The notes: generated from the sequence alone by a model not told the origin. A stretch of 8,706 bases of DNA from CAZBQG01 sp964493945 (GCA_964493945.1 CAZBQG010000195.1:1-8706), one strand, 5' to 3'. Positions 1 to 7,036 are shown, numbered from the stretch's first letter. A program made the numbers and translations.

Positions 1-107
1 GGGCAGCGATAAACCCGTTCTCAGTGCTCAACTGGGCTTCTTAACGTTCAACTAAATAATTTATCTCTGGTATCGTGAGTCAGTCCGGGACTGGCCAGCA
101 GAGTGAA
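1..107. other. Non-coding left edge, no supported gene
   Basis: This stretch lies downstream of the last gene of the minus-strand operon and is AT-richer than the genes beside it. I see no credible coding region, RNA gene or repeat in it. A small inverted repeat at 81-93 (CAGTC, 3-nt loop, GACTG) lies about 15 nt past the aminotransferase stop codon and could form a 5-bp hairpin. No T-run follows it on the minus strand, so it is a poor intrinsic terminator. The next gene on this side must begin outside the window. Confidence 0.5.
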
Positions 108-1262
108 TTAATCAATTCCACCCGGAACATAATTGGCCCGGCCCCGTTGGCGGACCTCCATTTCCGCCAGCACGTCGCCGATGGCTTCCACCACGTCTCG
201 CATGATTCGGGCATCAATGCGCCCGATGCAGCCGATGCGGAAGCTGGGGGCATGGGTCAGCTTGCCGGGATAGATGGCATAGCCCCTGGCCCGCAGCTTT
301 TCGTAAAAAATATCAAATTGATAATTGGCATCCACCGGGGCGTGAAAGGTGACGATGATGGGGGCCTGCAATTGGGCGTCAAGGAAACAATCCAGCCCCA
401 GACCGCTTAGACCTTCCATGAGAATGCGGCAATTCTCCCGGTAGCGGGCAAGCCGGCCCGCGATGCCGCCTTCTTCTTCCAGCTCGATCAGCGCCTGATC
501 CAGGGCGGCCAGCACCTGGGTGGGCGGGGTGAAACGCCATTGCCCGGTGGCTTGGAAGCCCCGCCATTGATCCGCCAGATCCAAACTCAAAGACGTAGAG
601 TGGGCCGGGCCTTCCAGGGTGGCGCGCTGGGCGATAACGAAAGCCAGTCCGGGAACTCCTTCCAGGCATTTGTTGGCCGAGCCGGCCACCGCCTGGGCTT
701 GTATCTGGGTGAGATCGAGGGGAAGAGCGCCGAATGAGCTCATGGCATCCACCAGCAGGCTTCGGCCTTGGGCCTTGACGGTTTGGGCGATTTCCGCCAA
801 CGGATTGAGAATGCCCGAGGTGGTTTCGCAATGGACCACCGCCACATGACTTATGGTGGGATCGGCTCTGAGGGCGCGCTCCAGTTCCACCGGGGCGGGC
901 GGCGTGTCTTCCGGGGTTTCCAGGGGAATCCAGGCCCGCCCCATGCGCCCGCAGATTTCACCCATGCGCCTTCCATAGGCGCCGTTGATGGCGATCAGCG
1001 CCTTGCCATCAGCCGGCAGCACGCTTTGCAGCATGGCCTCCACGGCGAAGTTACCGCTACCTTGCAGGGGCACGCAGACATGGCTGGCATCCGCCCCCTC
1101 CATACCCGCCAGACCGGCCAGGCCAGCGCTGACGCGGGCGGTCATTTCAATGAACGCCCCATCGCGCGACCCCCAGTCATTAAGCATGGCCTCTTTGACC
1201 CTGGCCGAGGTGGTCAGGGGACCGGGGGTCAAGAGGAGCGGAAAATCATTTTCGTCATTCAT
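108..1262 (-). CDS. phnW: 2-aminoethylphosphonate--pyruvate transaminase (PhnW family)
   Basis: This is a class V, PLP-dependent aminotransferase of 384 aa. In characterised PhnW proteins it moves the amino group of 2-aminoethylphosphonate to pyruvate, giving phosphonoacetaldehyde and alanine in the cytoplasm. The N-terminal LLLTPGPLTTS (residues 9-19) is a PhnW hallmark. Other family blocks are PLQGSGNFAVEA (65-76), PTISHVAVVHCETTSG (135-150), VDAMSSFG (171-178, with the PLP-ring Asp172), SANKCLEGVPG (195-205, with the expected Schiff-base Lys198) and FRIG (341-344, with the expected carboxylate-binding Arg342). The family is usually about 365-370 aa, and the extra length is a short C-terminal tail. 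The ATG at 1262 is chosen because homology starts within ten residues and a stop lies in frame just upstream; its Shine-Dalgarno is weak. It starts 30 nt after hpnG and is probably the operon's last gene. No phnX or other phosphonate gene is visible, so the true substrate may differ. Confidence 0.85.
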   Translation of the reverse strand: MNDENDFPLLLTPGPLTTSARVKEAMLNDWGSRDGAFIEMTARVSAGLAGLAGMEGADASHVCVPLQGSGNFAVEAMLQSVLPADGKALIAINGAYGRRMGEICGRMGRAWIPLETPEDTPPAPVELERALRADPTISHVAVVHCETTSGILNPLAEIAQTVKAQGRSLLVDAMSSFGALPLDLTQIQAQAVAGSANKCLEGVPGLAFVIAQRATLEGPAHSTSLSLDLADQWRGFQATGQWRFTPPTQVLAALDQALIELEEEGGIAGRLARYRENCRILMEGLSGLGLDCFLDAQLQAPIIVTFHAPVDANYQFDIFYEKLRARGYAIYPGKLTHAPSFRIGCIGRIDARIMRDVVEAIGDVLAEMEVRQRGRANYVPGGID

Positions 1263-1292
1263 GGGCTGGTTTTATCACGAATTGATCCACGG

Positions 1293-1964
1293 TCAGCCCG
1301 AATTAAGATGCCGGGCTGCAAAGCACAGGGTGGTCAGGGATGCTCGGCTGTGGCGGGCCAGGATTCGAAGCCGGCCCAATTCGCCGAGCCGCGGGATTAG
1401 CACGCCCAAGATGGACAGAATACGCACCTCACCACCCGGCCCTACCGCATGAGCGACGCAATTGGGCAGGGCAAAATCCGCCGGATCAGCGATGGCGCGC
1501 AAGGCCAGAAATGGAACGCCCTGGGCATGGGCAATCTCCGCCACGGCGTGGGATTCCATATCCACCGCCCGGGCACCGGTTTTGGCGAAGAGATCGGCCT
1601 TGGCCTGGACGCCGGAGAGAAGCTGATCGCTGCCGGCCAAACTGCCCTTGCTGATTTGGAAATCCGCCCCTTCCTCTGCCCCGCCAATAGATGCAAGTAT
1701 TTGGTGGCGCCAATCCGCATCCACCGCAAGGCTTTGCCCATCCGGCCTGATGACGCGGTCCGCAACAACCAAAGTCCCGGGTGCCAGAGCCGGATCCAGG
1801 CCGCCGGCAGTTCCGAAACTGATCAGCCCATCACAGCCCCCGGCCAGTAATTGGGCCGCCAATTGGCAGGCGCGGGCCGCGCTGGCGCCGGCTGAGAGGA
1901 CTGGAAGCCCGTCCAGGCAGGCCGCTTCGCGCCGGAGGCCCGCGATGACCCCCGGATTTTTCAT
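1293..1964 (-). CDS. hpnG: Hopanoid-associated nucleoside phosphorylase HpnG
   Basis: This 223-aa protein belongs to the purine/uridine phosphorylase superfamily, hopanoid-associated subgroup. In hopanoid producers HpnG removes adenine from adenosylhopane, giving the ribosyl-type intermediate of the extended C35 side chain. Visible motifs are the glycine-rich SFGTAGGLDPAL (49-60), VDMESHAVA (134-142), whose MES Glu137 matches the nucleoside/ribose-binding Glu of this fold, and RAIADPAD (156-163), whose Asp160 matches the base-protonating Asp. The length is typical. The ATG at 1964 directly follows the shc stop codon (TAAATG), with AGG about 7 nt upstream inside the end of shc, so translation is probably coupled to shc. 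The operon position right after the cyclase is the classical shc-hpnG order. HpnH, which supplies its substrate by adding the adenosyl group to hopene, is not in the window. A generic nucleosidase is the alternative, but the context argues against it. Confidence 0.9.
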   Translation of the reverse strand: MKNPGVIAGLRREAACLDGLPVLSAGASAARACQLAAQLLAGGCDGLISFGTAGGLDPALAPGTLVVADRVIRPDGQSLAVDADWRHQILASIGGAEEGADFQISKGSLAGSDQLLSGVQAKADLFAKTGARAVDMESHAVAEIAHAQGVPFLALRAIADPADFALPNCVAHAVGPGGEVRILSILGVLIPRLGELGRLRILARHSRASLTTLCFAARHLNSG

Positions 1965-3992
1965 TTAAAGACCTAGATCGGTGCGCGAGTTATTCCGCCC
2001 CCGCAAATTGCGGTAACGGGCCAGGGCCCAAAGGGGGAAATAACTGGCATAGCCGTGATAGCGCAGAAAAAACACGCGGGGGAAACCGACCGCATTGTAA
2101 TATTCGTCCCGCCAGCCGCCCTTCTCCGTGAAGTAATCCGTCAGATATTTGACGCCCCCGGCGACGGCTTCGCTGTCCACCTCGCCGGCAGCCATCAGGG
2201 CCAACAGGGCCCAGGCGGTTTGCGACGGCGTCGCCGCCTTTACTTCCAATTTGCGCTGATCCCAATAGGAGGCGCAATCCTCGCCCCAACCGCCATCATC
2301 CATCTGGCGCGATTTGATCCAATCCACGGCGCGCCGGATATAGGGTGCCTGCATATCCTCACCGGCCCCATTGAGGGCGGCCAGAACGGACCAGGTCCCA
2401 TAAACATAATTGGTTCCCCAGCGCCCGTACCACGAGCCGTCCTTTTCCTGCTCGCTCTTCAAAAATGCCAGCGCCCGGCTCATCTGCGGGTGATCTTCGC
2501 GCCAGCCCAATTGGGCCAGCATGCCGACGCAACGCGCCGTCACATCGGCCGTCGGCGGATCGAGCAAGGCACCATGATCGGCAAAGGGCATATGTTCCAA
2601 GATGGTATATTCGTTATCCACATCGAAGGCCGCCCAGCCGCCATTATTGCTTTGCATGCCCAGCACCCATTCGGTGCCCGACCGGATGGCTTCGTCATAG
2701 GCCCGGTCCCGGGTGCGGTGCAGCGCCATGACGACCACCGCCGTATCATCCACATCCGGGTAATGATCGTTGCGGTACTGGAAAGCCCAGCCGCCGGGCC
2801 TTATTTCCGGGCGCTTTGAAATCCAATCGCCGGCCACGTCCAGAACCTGGCGGTCGGTCAGCCAATCGCAGGCCAGACGAAGTGCGGGTGATTCTCCGAT
2901 GGGCTTGGCTTCCATCAGGGCATGGGCCGCCAGACCCGTATCCCAAATAGGCGAAACGCAGGGCTGGCAATAGGCGCTGTCGCCCTCCACCACCAAAAGC
3001 CGGTCCAGCGCCTTGCGGGCCGTGACCACATCAGGGTGATCGGCCGAATATCCCAAAGCCTTGAAAGCCATGAGGGAGTTGGCCATGGCCGGGAAAATAC
3101 CTCCCAGCCCATTTTCACCGTTAAGCCGTTCATGGACGAACCCCATGGCCTTGTCGATGGCCTTGCGGGTCAGGGCCCGGGGGATGAGCGGTTCGCAATA
3201 TTTGGCAATACGGTCAAGCCCCAGCATGACATCGCCCACCCAATGATCGGTCGGGTTGGCCAGTTTGTAATCTTCCTCATCAGGAGGTTTAAGGAACAGC
3301 TCGTCGATCATGACCTTGCGCGGATTAACCGCCTTGGGCTTGAGCGCCGTCAGCACCAAAAGCGGGATCGTCACCGTGCGCGTCCAATAGGAAACCTTGT
3401 TGAGGTGCAGCGGAAACCATTTGGGCGCGAACAAAATCTCGGCCCGGGTGACCGGCGCCGCGCGCCATGGGATGAGCCCGAAAAGAGCCAGGGTTATGCG
3501 CGTGAACACATTACATTTGGCGCCGCCGCCAAGCGCCAAAACCGCATCCCGCGCCTTTTGCATGCGTTTGGCACCGGGATCATCACCGATAAGTTTGAGA
3601 GCCAGATAGGCTTTGACCGAAGCGCTGATATCCGGATCGCCGCCCTTGAACAACGGCCAGCCGCCATGGGCGCCCTGCCGGGCCCGGATATAATTGCCAA
3701 GCTTGGCCTCAATCAGATCATCCACCTCACCCAGGAAATGGTTGAGAATGATATATTCGGACGGAATCGTGGTATCGGCTTCCAGCTCGAAAATCCAGTG
3801 GCCATCCTCGGCCTGGTGGGCCAGAAGGGATTGGCGCGCATCCTGGATCACGCCATCCAGCATATGATCCAGGCAGGGAGCTAAGGCTTCCACCCCGGCA
3901 TTTTTTTCGGTTGAAATTTCCAATATACAGAGCCGCTGTAGAGTTGAGACCGGTTGTTCTTCTTGCGCCCTGTCTTTTGGGTTCCAGAGCAC
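1965..3992 (-). CDS. shc: Squalene--hopene cyclase
   Basis: This is the class II triterpene cyclase (also called HpnF) that protonates squalene and cyclises it to hopene/hopanol as a monotopic inner-membrane protein. The catalytic DxDD motif is DVDD at 413-416, followed by TA as usual. QW repeats (Q-x3-G-x-W) are clear at residues 60-66, 106-112, 447-453, 515-521 and 563-569. Other family blocks are FELEADTTIPSEYI (68-81) and HLNKVSYWTRTV (196-207). The reading frame opens at a GTG at 3992 (675 aa), but residues 1-33 are AT-rich and look unlike the family. GTG at 3893 (642 aa) or ATG at 3863 (632 aa) would give a more usual length of about 630-660 aa, and no candidate has a convincing Shine-Dalgarno at good spacing. 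The start is therefore uncertain although the gene itself is not. It lies 49 nt after hpnD and abuts hpnG. The flavoprotein gene hpnE, often found just before shc, is absent. Confidence 0.96.
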   Translation of the reverse strand: MLWNPKDRAQEEQPVSTLQRLCILEISTEKNAGVEALAPCLDHMLDGVIQDARQSLLAHQAEDGHWIFELEADTTIPSEYIILNHFLGEVDDLIEAKLGNYIRARQGAHGGWPLFKGGDPDISASVKAYLALKLIGDDPGAKRMQKARDAVLALGGGAKCNVFTRITLALFGLIPWRAAPVTRAEILFAPKWFPLHLNKVSYWTRTVTIPLLVLTALKPKAVNPRKVMIDELFLKPPDEEDYKLANPTDHWVGDVMLGLDRIAKYCEPLIPRALTRKAIDKAMGFVHERLNGENGLGGIFPAMANSLMAFKALGYSADHPDVVTARKALDRLLVVEGDSAYCQPCVSPIWDTGLAAHALMEAKPIGESPALRLACDWLTDRQVLDVAGDWISKRPEIRPGGWAFQYRNDHYPDVDDTAVVVMALHRTRDRAYDEAIRSGTEWVLGMQSNNGGWAAFDVDNEYTILEHMPFADHGALLDPPTADVTARCVGMLAQLGWREDHPQMSRALAFLKSEQEKDGSWYGRWGTNYVYGTWSVLAALNGAGEDMQAPYIRRAVDWIKSRQMDDGGWGEDCASYWDQRKLEVKAATPSQTAWALLALMAAGEVDSEAVAGGVKYLTDYFTEKGGWRDEYYNAVGFPRVFFLRYHGYASYFPLWALARYRNLRGRNNSRTDLGL

Positions 3993-4045
3993 CCTTTTGT
4001 CAAGTCCCTGAGTGAAGAAAAGATTTTATATTTGTTCTTTTTCAT
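3881..4045 (-). CDS. Doubtful 54-aa basic ORF between hpnD and shc
   Basis: An ATG at 4045 overlaps the hpnD stop codon as ATGA and opens a frame of 54 codons ending in TAG at 3881. The peptide is strongly basic (12 Lys and 3 Arg, one Asp and no Glu), with no signal peptide, membrane segment or motif I recognise. It overlaps the first 37 codons of shc if shc starts at GTG 3992, but only 13 nt if shc starts at GTG 3893. AAGG lies only 2 nt before the ATG, too close for a good Shine-Dalgarno. The region is visibly AT-richer than the flanking genes, which favours chance Lys/Asn codons. Frame geometry shows that one extra A in the A7 run at 3901-3907 would fuse this ORF to shc. It may be a real coupled small protein, a displaced shc start or noise. 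Confidence 0.25.
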   Translation of the reverse strand: MKKNKYKIFSSLRDLTKGCSGTQKTGRKKNNRSQLYSGSVYWKFQPKKMPGWKP

Positions 4046-4887
4046 AGCCTTGAAAACAGAACCGCACTGGCGGCGATGGTTAATTTTTCCAAATTTGAAA
4101 TCCGCATGCGCTGTTTGACGTCAAGCCATCCTCCGGCCTGGAGCCGCTTCAGCAGACGATGATAGACGGCTTTCATGATCAGGGCGGGCCGCACTTTCAC
4201 CCGGTCCAACTGCTTAAGAATTTCCTCTGTCTCGGTGTAACGCTGCTCGGCCAAATGGGCCAGCTCCTGGCAGGCCCCGGCCAGCGCCGGATGGGACGCG
4301 ATAGCCATGGCGCCGCTCTCATGAATGCCGTGACGGACCAACAGATCGGCGGGCAGATAGACATGATCGCGTTCAGCGTCTTCATGGACGTCGCGCAAGA
4401 TGTTGGTAAGCTGTAGTGCCTCACCCAGTGATTTTGCCAGATCCCAGGCGGCATCCCCTTCAATGCCGAAGACCCGCGTCGAAAGGCGCCCGACGGCACA
4501 AGCCACCCGGTCGCAATAAAGCGCCAGCTCCTCCATATCGGCGATACGCAGCCGGTCACCCGCATCCATTTCCATGCCCTCTATGATGCAAAGAAAATCC
4601 TCTTTCGCAAGTTGGAATTGGGCCATCGGCTGGACCAGGGCGCGGGTGATGCCGTGGCTTGGCCTGCCCTGGGCCAGTTGTTCCAATTCTTCCCGCCACC
4701 GGCCCAGCTCCTTGAGCTTGGAATCCGGGTCCAGGGTGCCGTCGGCGATGTCGTCCACTTCCCGGCAAAAAGCATAAACGGCGTACATGGCTTCGCGCTT
4801 GACGCGGGGCAGAAGGCGCATGGCCCAATAAAAGGACGTGCCTGAATCGCGAGCGACCTGGGCGATTGCGGCGGGGGTTCCGGTCAT
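4042..4887 (-). CDS. hpnD: Presqualene diphosphate synthase HpnD
   Basis: This 281-aa protein is a squalene/phytoene synthase-type head-to-head prenyltransferase that condenses two farnesyl diphosphates to presqualene diphosphate. The first aspartate-rich motif is DDIAD at 45-49 within FCREVDDIAD, and the second is DVHED at 166-170 within LQLTNILRDVHEDAERDHVYLP. These bind the Mg-diphosphates. MRLLPRVKREAMYAVYAFCR near the N-terminus and the C-terminal KVRPALIMKAVY (231-242) are typical of HpnD rather than HpnC. The ATG at 4887 overlaps the stop of the glycosyltransferase gene (ATGA), and GGGA lies 5 nt upstream, so the start is well supported. The protein looks complete at the C-terminus, so the missing hpnE has not removed part of it. 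A plant- or bacterial-type phytoene synthase is the alternative, made unlikely by the shc neighbourhood. Confidence 0.93.
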   Translation of the reverse strand: MTGTPAAIAQVARDSGTSFYWAMRLLPRVKREAMYAVYAFCREVDDIADGTLDPDSKLKELGRWREELEQLAQGRPSHGITRALVQPMAQFQLAKEDFLCIIEGMEMDAGDRLRIADMEELALYCDRVACAVGRLSTRVFGIEGDAAWDLAKSLGEALQLTNILRDVHEDAERDHVYLPADLLVRHGIHESGAMAIASHPALAGACQELAHLAEQRYTETEEILKQLDRVKVRPALIMKAVYHRLLKRLQAGGWLDVKQRMRISNLEKLTIAASAVLFSRL

Positions 4888-6062
4888 TTTTGTCCCGTTA
4901 TCGGTTGCGCACGGTTTGGGCGTCCATTCCAGCGGGGCGGGCGGCCAAGATAATGACGCAAGCCCGCATCAAGGGTCATGAGCGTGAACAATAAGGCTGC
5001 CAAAGGTAGCAACAAGCCATGCACGGCATTCCGGCCATAGCGCCTGAGCGTCGGACCATAGGCCAAAATCATCAACCCCCAACCCAGCAAGCCGGCCAGC
5101 ACCATCGGCCAGGCGCCATGAACCCAGCCATGGATCAGGGCGGCGGGCGGGGCAATATAGATGATCAACATGGCCAGCACGGTCCCGGCAAGCAACAGGG
5201 CCGAATAATTCAACTGAACGAAGGCGGTGCGCGTGACCATGCGCCAAATATCGCCCAAGCCGCCGTAAGGGCGCAAGCCGCGCGTCGCCTGGCCCAGTCC
5301 CAGCCAGATGGGGGCATGGGGCTTGATCAGCCGGGCCAGGGCGCAATCATCGATAATCGCATCCCGGATGGCGGTGACGCCGCCCACCTTATCCAACAGG
5401 CCGCGGCGGACCAACATGCAGCCTCCCGCCGCCCCGGCGGTGGCGCGGCCCGCATCCGCGACCCAGGCAAAGGGATAAAGCTTTTGGAAAAAGAACACGA
5501 AGGCGGGGATCAAAAGCCCGTCCCAGAACCCAACCACCGGCAGGCGGGCCATGAGCGAGACCAGCCCCAGGCTTTCCACTTCGGCCTTGGCCACCAGGCG
5601 GCGGAGATTGTCCGGGCCATGTTGGATATCGCCATCGCACAAAAGAACGAAGCGGGCACCCGGATGGGCTTCCTCAAGGCGCTTCAGCCCTTGATGGACG
5701 GCCCACATCTTGCCGCTCCAGCCCTCTTCCAAAGATGCCCCGTCGATCACCTCCAGGCGCCCATCACCGGCGAAGGATTGCCTGGCAAGGCCGCCGGTTC
5801 CATCCTCCGAATTATCATCCACGAGGATCACATTCAGCCCGCCCGGATAATCCTGACCCAACAGGGAGCCAAGCGCCTGGATGACGCAGGGGGCCTCGTT
5901 GCGGGCCGGGATCACGGCGGCGACCGGCGGCCAACGGTCCGGCTCGGGCTCATCTCCCGCGAGAATGCTCCGGGCCCGCCAGAACCCTCCCCGCCCCATC
6001 AGCAGATATAGCCAAACGGCAACCGGAATCAGCGCCAGAATTTGCAGCGGATGATCGAACAA
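4884..6062 (-). CDS. hpnB: Hopanoid-associated glycosyltransferase HpnB
   Basis: This 392-aa membrane protein carries a family 2 glycosyltransferase domain and resembles the hopene-associated HpnB family first noted in Zymomonas-type clusters. A membrane segment (about residues 5-22) is followed by the GT-A domain: VAAVIPARNEA (47-57), VDDNSEDGT (81-89), the metal-binding DGD (143-145) and IIDDC (236-240) with the likely catalytic Asp region. Further hydrophobic segments lie at about 183-200, 287-308, 318-336 and 348-364, so the catalytic domain should face the cytoplasm. The start is a TTG at 6062, supported by AGGG 5 nt upstream (overlapping the hpnC stop) and by the membrane segment that begins almost at once; the first in-frame ATG is at residue 22, past that segment. 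It begins 7 nt after hpnC and overlaps hpnD by 4 nt, so the three are translated as a unit. The sugar donor and acceptor cannot be read from sequence. Confidence 0.87.
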   Translation of the reverse strand: MFDHPLQILALIPVAVWLYLLMGRGGFWRARSILAGDEPEPDRWPPVAAVIPARNEAPCVIQALGSLLGQDYPGGLNVILVDDNSEDGTGGLARQSFAGDGRLEVIDGASLEEGWSGKMWAVHQGLKRLEEAHPGARFVLLCDGDIQHGPDNLRRLVAKAEVESLGLVSLMARLPVVGFWDGLLIPAFVFFFQKLYPFAWVADAGRATAGAAGGCMLVRRGLLDKVGGVTAIRDAIIDDCALARLIKPHAPIWLGLGQATRGLRPYGGLGDIWRMVTRTAFVQLNYSALLLAGTVLAMLIIYIAPPAALIHGWVHGAWPMVLAGLLGWGLMILAYGPTLRRYGRNAVHGLLLPLAALLFTLMTLDAGLRHYLGRPPRWNGRPNRAQPITGQK

Positions 6063-6069
6063 AGCAACC

Positions 6070-6936
6070 CTACCCCGCCCGGCCCCTCAGGAGGGCGCCC
6101 AAGGATCCCAAGGTGCAATTCCAGATATAATCCGCCTTGCCTAATTTGACCCGGTGGCCCAGCGGGTCCTGGCGCCGAAGGCGGGCGGACAACACGCCGG
6201 CAATACGCAAGGTGGCGCCCGATTCCATGGCCAGGCGGCGGCTGATCAGCCCGCTCGGCAAGGGGCCGGCCTGGGCCAGCAGCCTATCCACACCGACCAG
6301 CGTGGCATCCAGCACCCGGCGCATAGGGGGATTTGCCGCCGGGGCAGCCAGATCACCGATTTTGGCACCTTCCCGGTCAAACCAGTCCTGCGGCAGATAG
6401 ATCCGGTCCAGGGTCAGATAGTCCTCCTTGCAGTCCTGCAGATGATTGAGAATCTGCAAGGCGTTGCACAAGGCGTCCGACGGCCCGTAACCCAACAAAG
6501 AGCCGCCATGCAGATCCAGCAGATAGCGCCCAACGGGGGCTGCCGATAACTGGCAATAGGCCATAAGGCCGTCCCAATCAGCATAGCGCTGCTTGGTGGC
6601 GTCCTGTTTGAAGGCCTTGAGCAAGTCCAGGCAATGGGCCTGGGTCACGCCCGTCGCTTCCAGGCTTCGGGCCATGGCATGGGCCTTGGTGAAGGCCGCC
6701 TCATCCGGCCCTTCACCCCGGAGCGCGCCCTCGAAACCGCTCAGCCGATCCAGCTTTTCCTGGGGCAAAAGATGAGGCGCATCGGCGATATCATCGGCGG
6801 CCCTGGCAAAGGAATAAAACACAGCCACATGGGGCCGGAGGGGTGTGGGCAACAGCCACGATCCCACAGGAAAGTTTTCATATTCCGTGTCCTTGCCCGA
6901 TGGCGTTTCCACCGCCGGGGGATTTGCCACCGTCAT
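6070..6936 (-). CDS. hpnC: Hydroxysqualene synthase HpnC
   Basis: This 288-aa protein is a second squalene synthase-like protein, and in the three-enzyme bacterial route HpnC converts presqualene diphosphate to hydroxysqualene. Aspartate-rich motifs are DDIAD at 48-52 (context SFARAADDIAD) and DCKED at 168-172 (context LQILNHLQDCKED), followed by RIYLPQDWF (178-186). The N-terminal YENFPVGSWLLP (19-30) and the NHLQD form of motif two are features of HpnC that separate it from HpnD. The ATG at 6936 has GGGA about 8 nt upstream. It is the first gene of the operon, and only about 100 bp separates it from the divergent ispG start at 7037. A CATAAT hexamer at 6994-6999 is a possible -10 element. 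A squalene synthase acting directly from farnesyl diphosphate is an alternative, but the paired hpnD argues for HpnC. Confidence 0.92.
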   Translation of the reverse strand: MTVANPPAVETPSGKDTEYENFPVGSWLLPTPLRPHVAVFYSFARAADDIADAPHLLPQEKLDRLSGFEGALRGEGPDEAAFTKAHAMARSLEATGVTQAHCLDLLKAFKQDATKQRYADWDGLMAYCQLSAAPVGRYLLDLHGGSLLGYGPSDALCNALQILNHLQDCKEDYLTLDRIYLPQDWFDREGAKIGDLAAPAANPPMRRVLDATLVGVDRLLAQAGPLPSGLISRRLAMESGATLRIAGVLSARLRRQDPLGHRVKLGKADYIWNCTLGSLGALLRGRAG

Positions 6937-6981
6937 TTGGGTTTTCCCACGGCCAAAGTGGGTGATGATTGCAGATGAAAG

Positions 6982-7010
6982 CTGCCAAGTCCATTATGCC
7001 TTGCTATATT
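6982..7010 (+). promoter_or_regulatory. Candidate sigma70 promoter for ispG
   Basis: A CTGCCA -35 (4/6 match, 6982-6987) is separated by 17 nt from TATATT (7005-7010). TG sits one base before the -10, giving an extended -10 (TGCTATATT). Transcription would begin near 7017, just 20 nt upstream of the GTG at 7037. This geometry fits that GTG as the ispG start and conflicts with starts at 6845 or 6965, which would lie upstream of the promoter. The -35 is only moderate. Confidence 0.45.
6994..6999 (-). promoter_or_regulatory. Possible -10 box for the hpnC-led operon
   Basis: On the minus strand this hexamer reads CATAAT, a 5/6 match to the sigma70 -10 consensus. It would place a transcript start near 6987 and leave a leader of about 50 nt before the hpnC ATG. 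I find no convincing -35 element 16-18 nt upstream, so the call rests on one hexamer. It lies inside the spacer of the candidate ispG promoter on the other strand, so the two polymerases would compete for the same DNA. Confidence 0.22.
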
Positions 7011-7015
7011 CAAAG

Positions 7016-7030
7016 CTCAGAACTGCTGAG
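7016..7030 (+). promoter_or_regulatory. Small hairpin overlapping the ispG ribosome-binding site
   Basis: CTCAG (7016-7020) and CTGAG (7026-7030) can pair as a 5-bp stem around a 5-nt loop. The 3' arm contains most of the Shine-Dalgarno GAGG (7028-7031), which sits 5 nt before GTG 7037. If the transcript begins near 7017 this would be the very 5' end of the mRNA. The stem is short, so any effect on translation is speculative. Confidence 0.2.
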
Positions 7031-7036
7031 GATGAA

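Noticed and set aside
81..93. CAGTC/GACTG hairpin as terminator of the operon
   Set aside because: The stem is only 5 bp and no T-run follows on the minus strand.
2922..3884. 320-codon open frame on the plus strand, antisense to shc
   Set aside because: It lies wholly within shc on the opposite strand, shows no recognisable domain, and is the usual antisense shadow of a GC-rich gene.
3998..4003. Perfect TTGACA hexamer on the minus strand between hpnD and shc, as an internal shc promoter
   Set aside because: No -10-like hexamer is found 15-19 nt downstream, so it is treated as chance.
5019..6011. 330-codon open frame on the plus strand, antisense to hpnB
   Set aside because: It overlaps a clearly real glycosyltransferase gene. 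Its Gln/His/Gly/Pro-rich composition is that of a reverse-strand shadow and no motif is visible.
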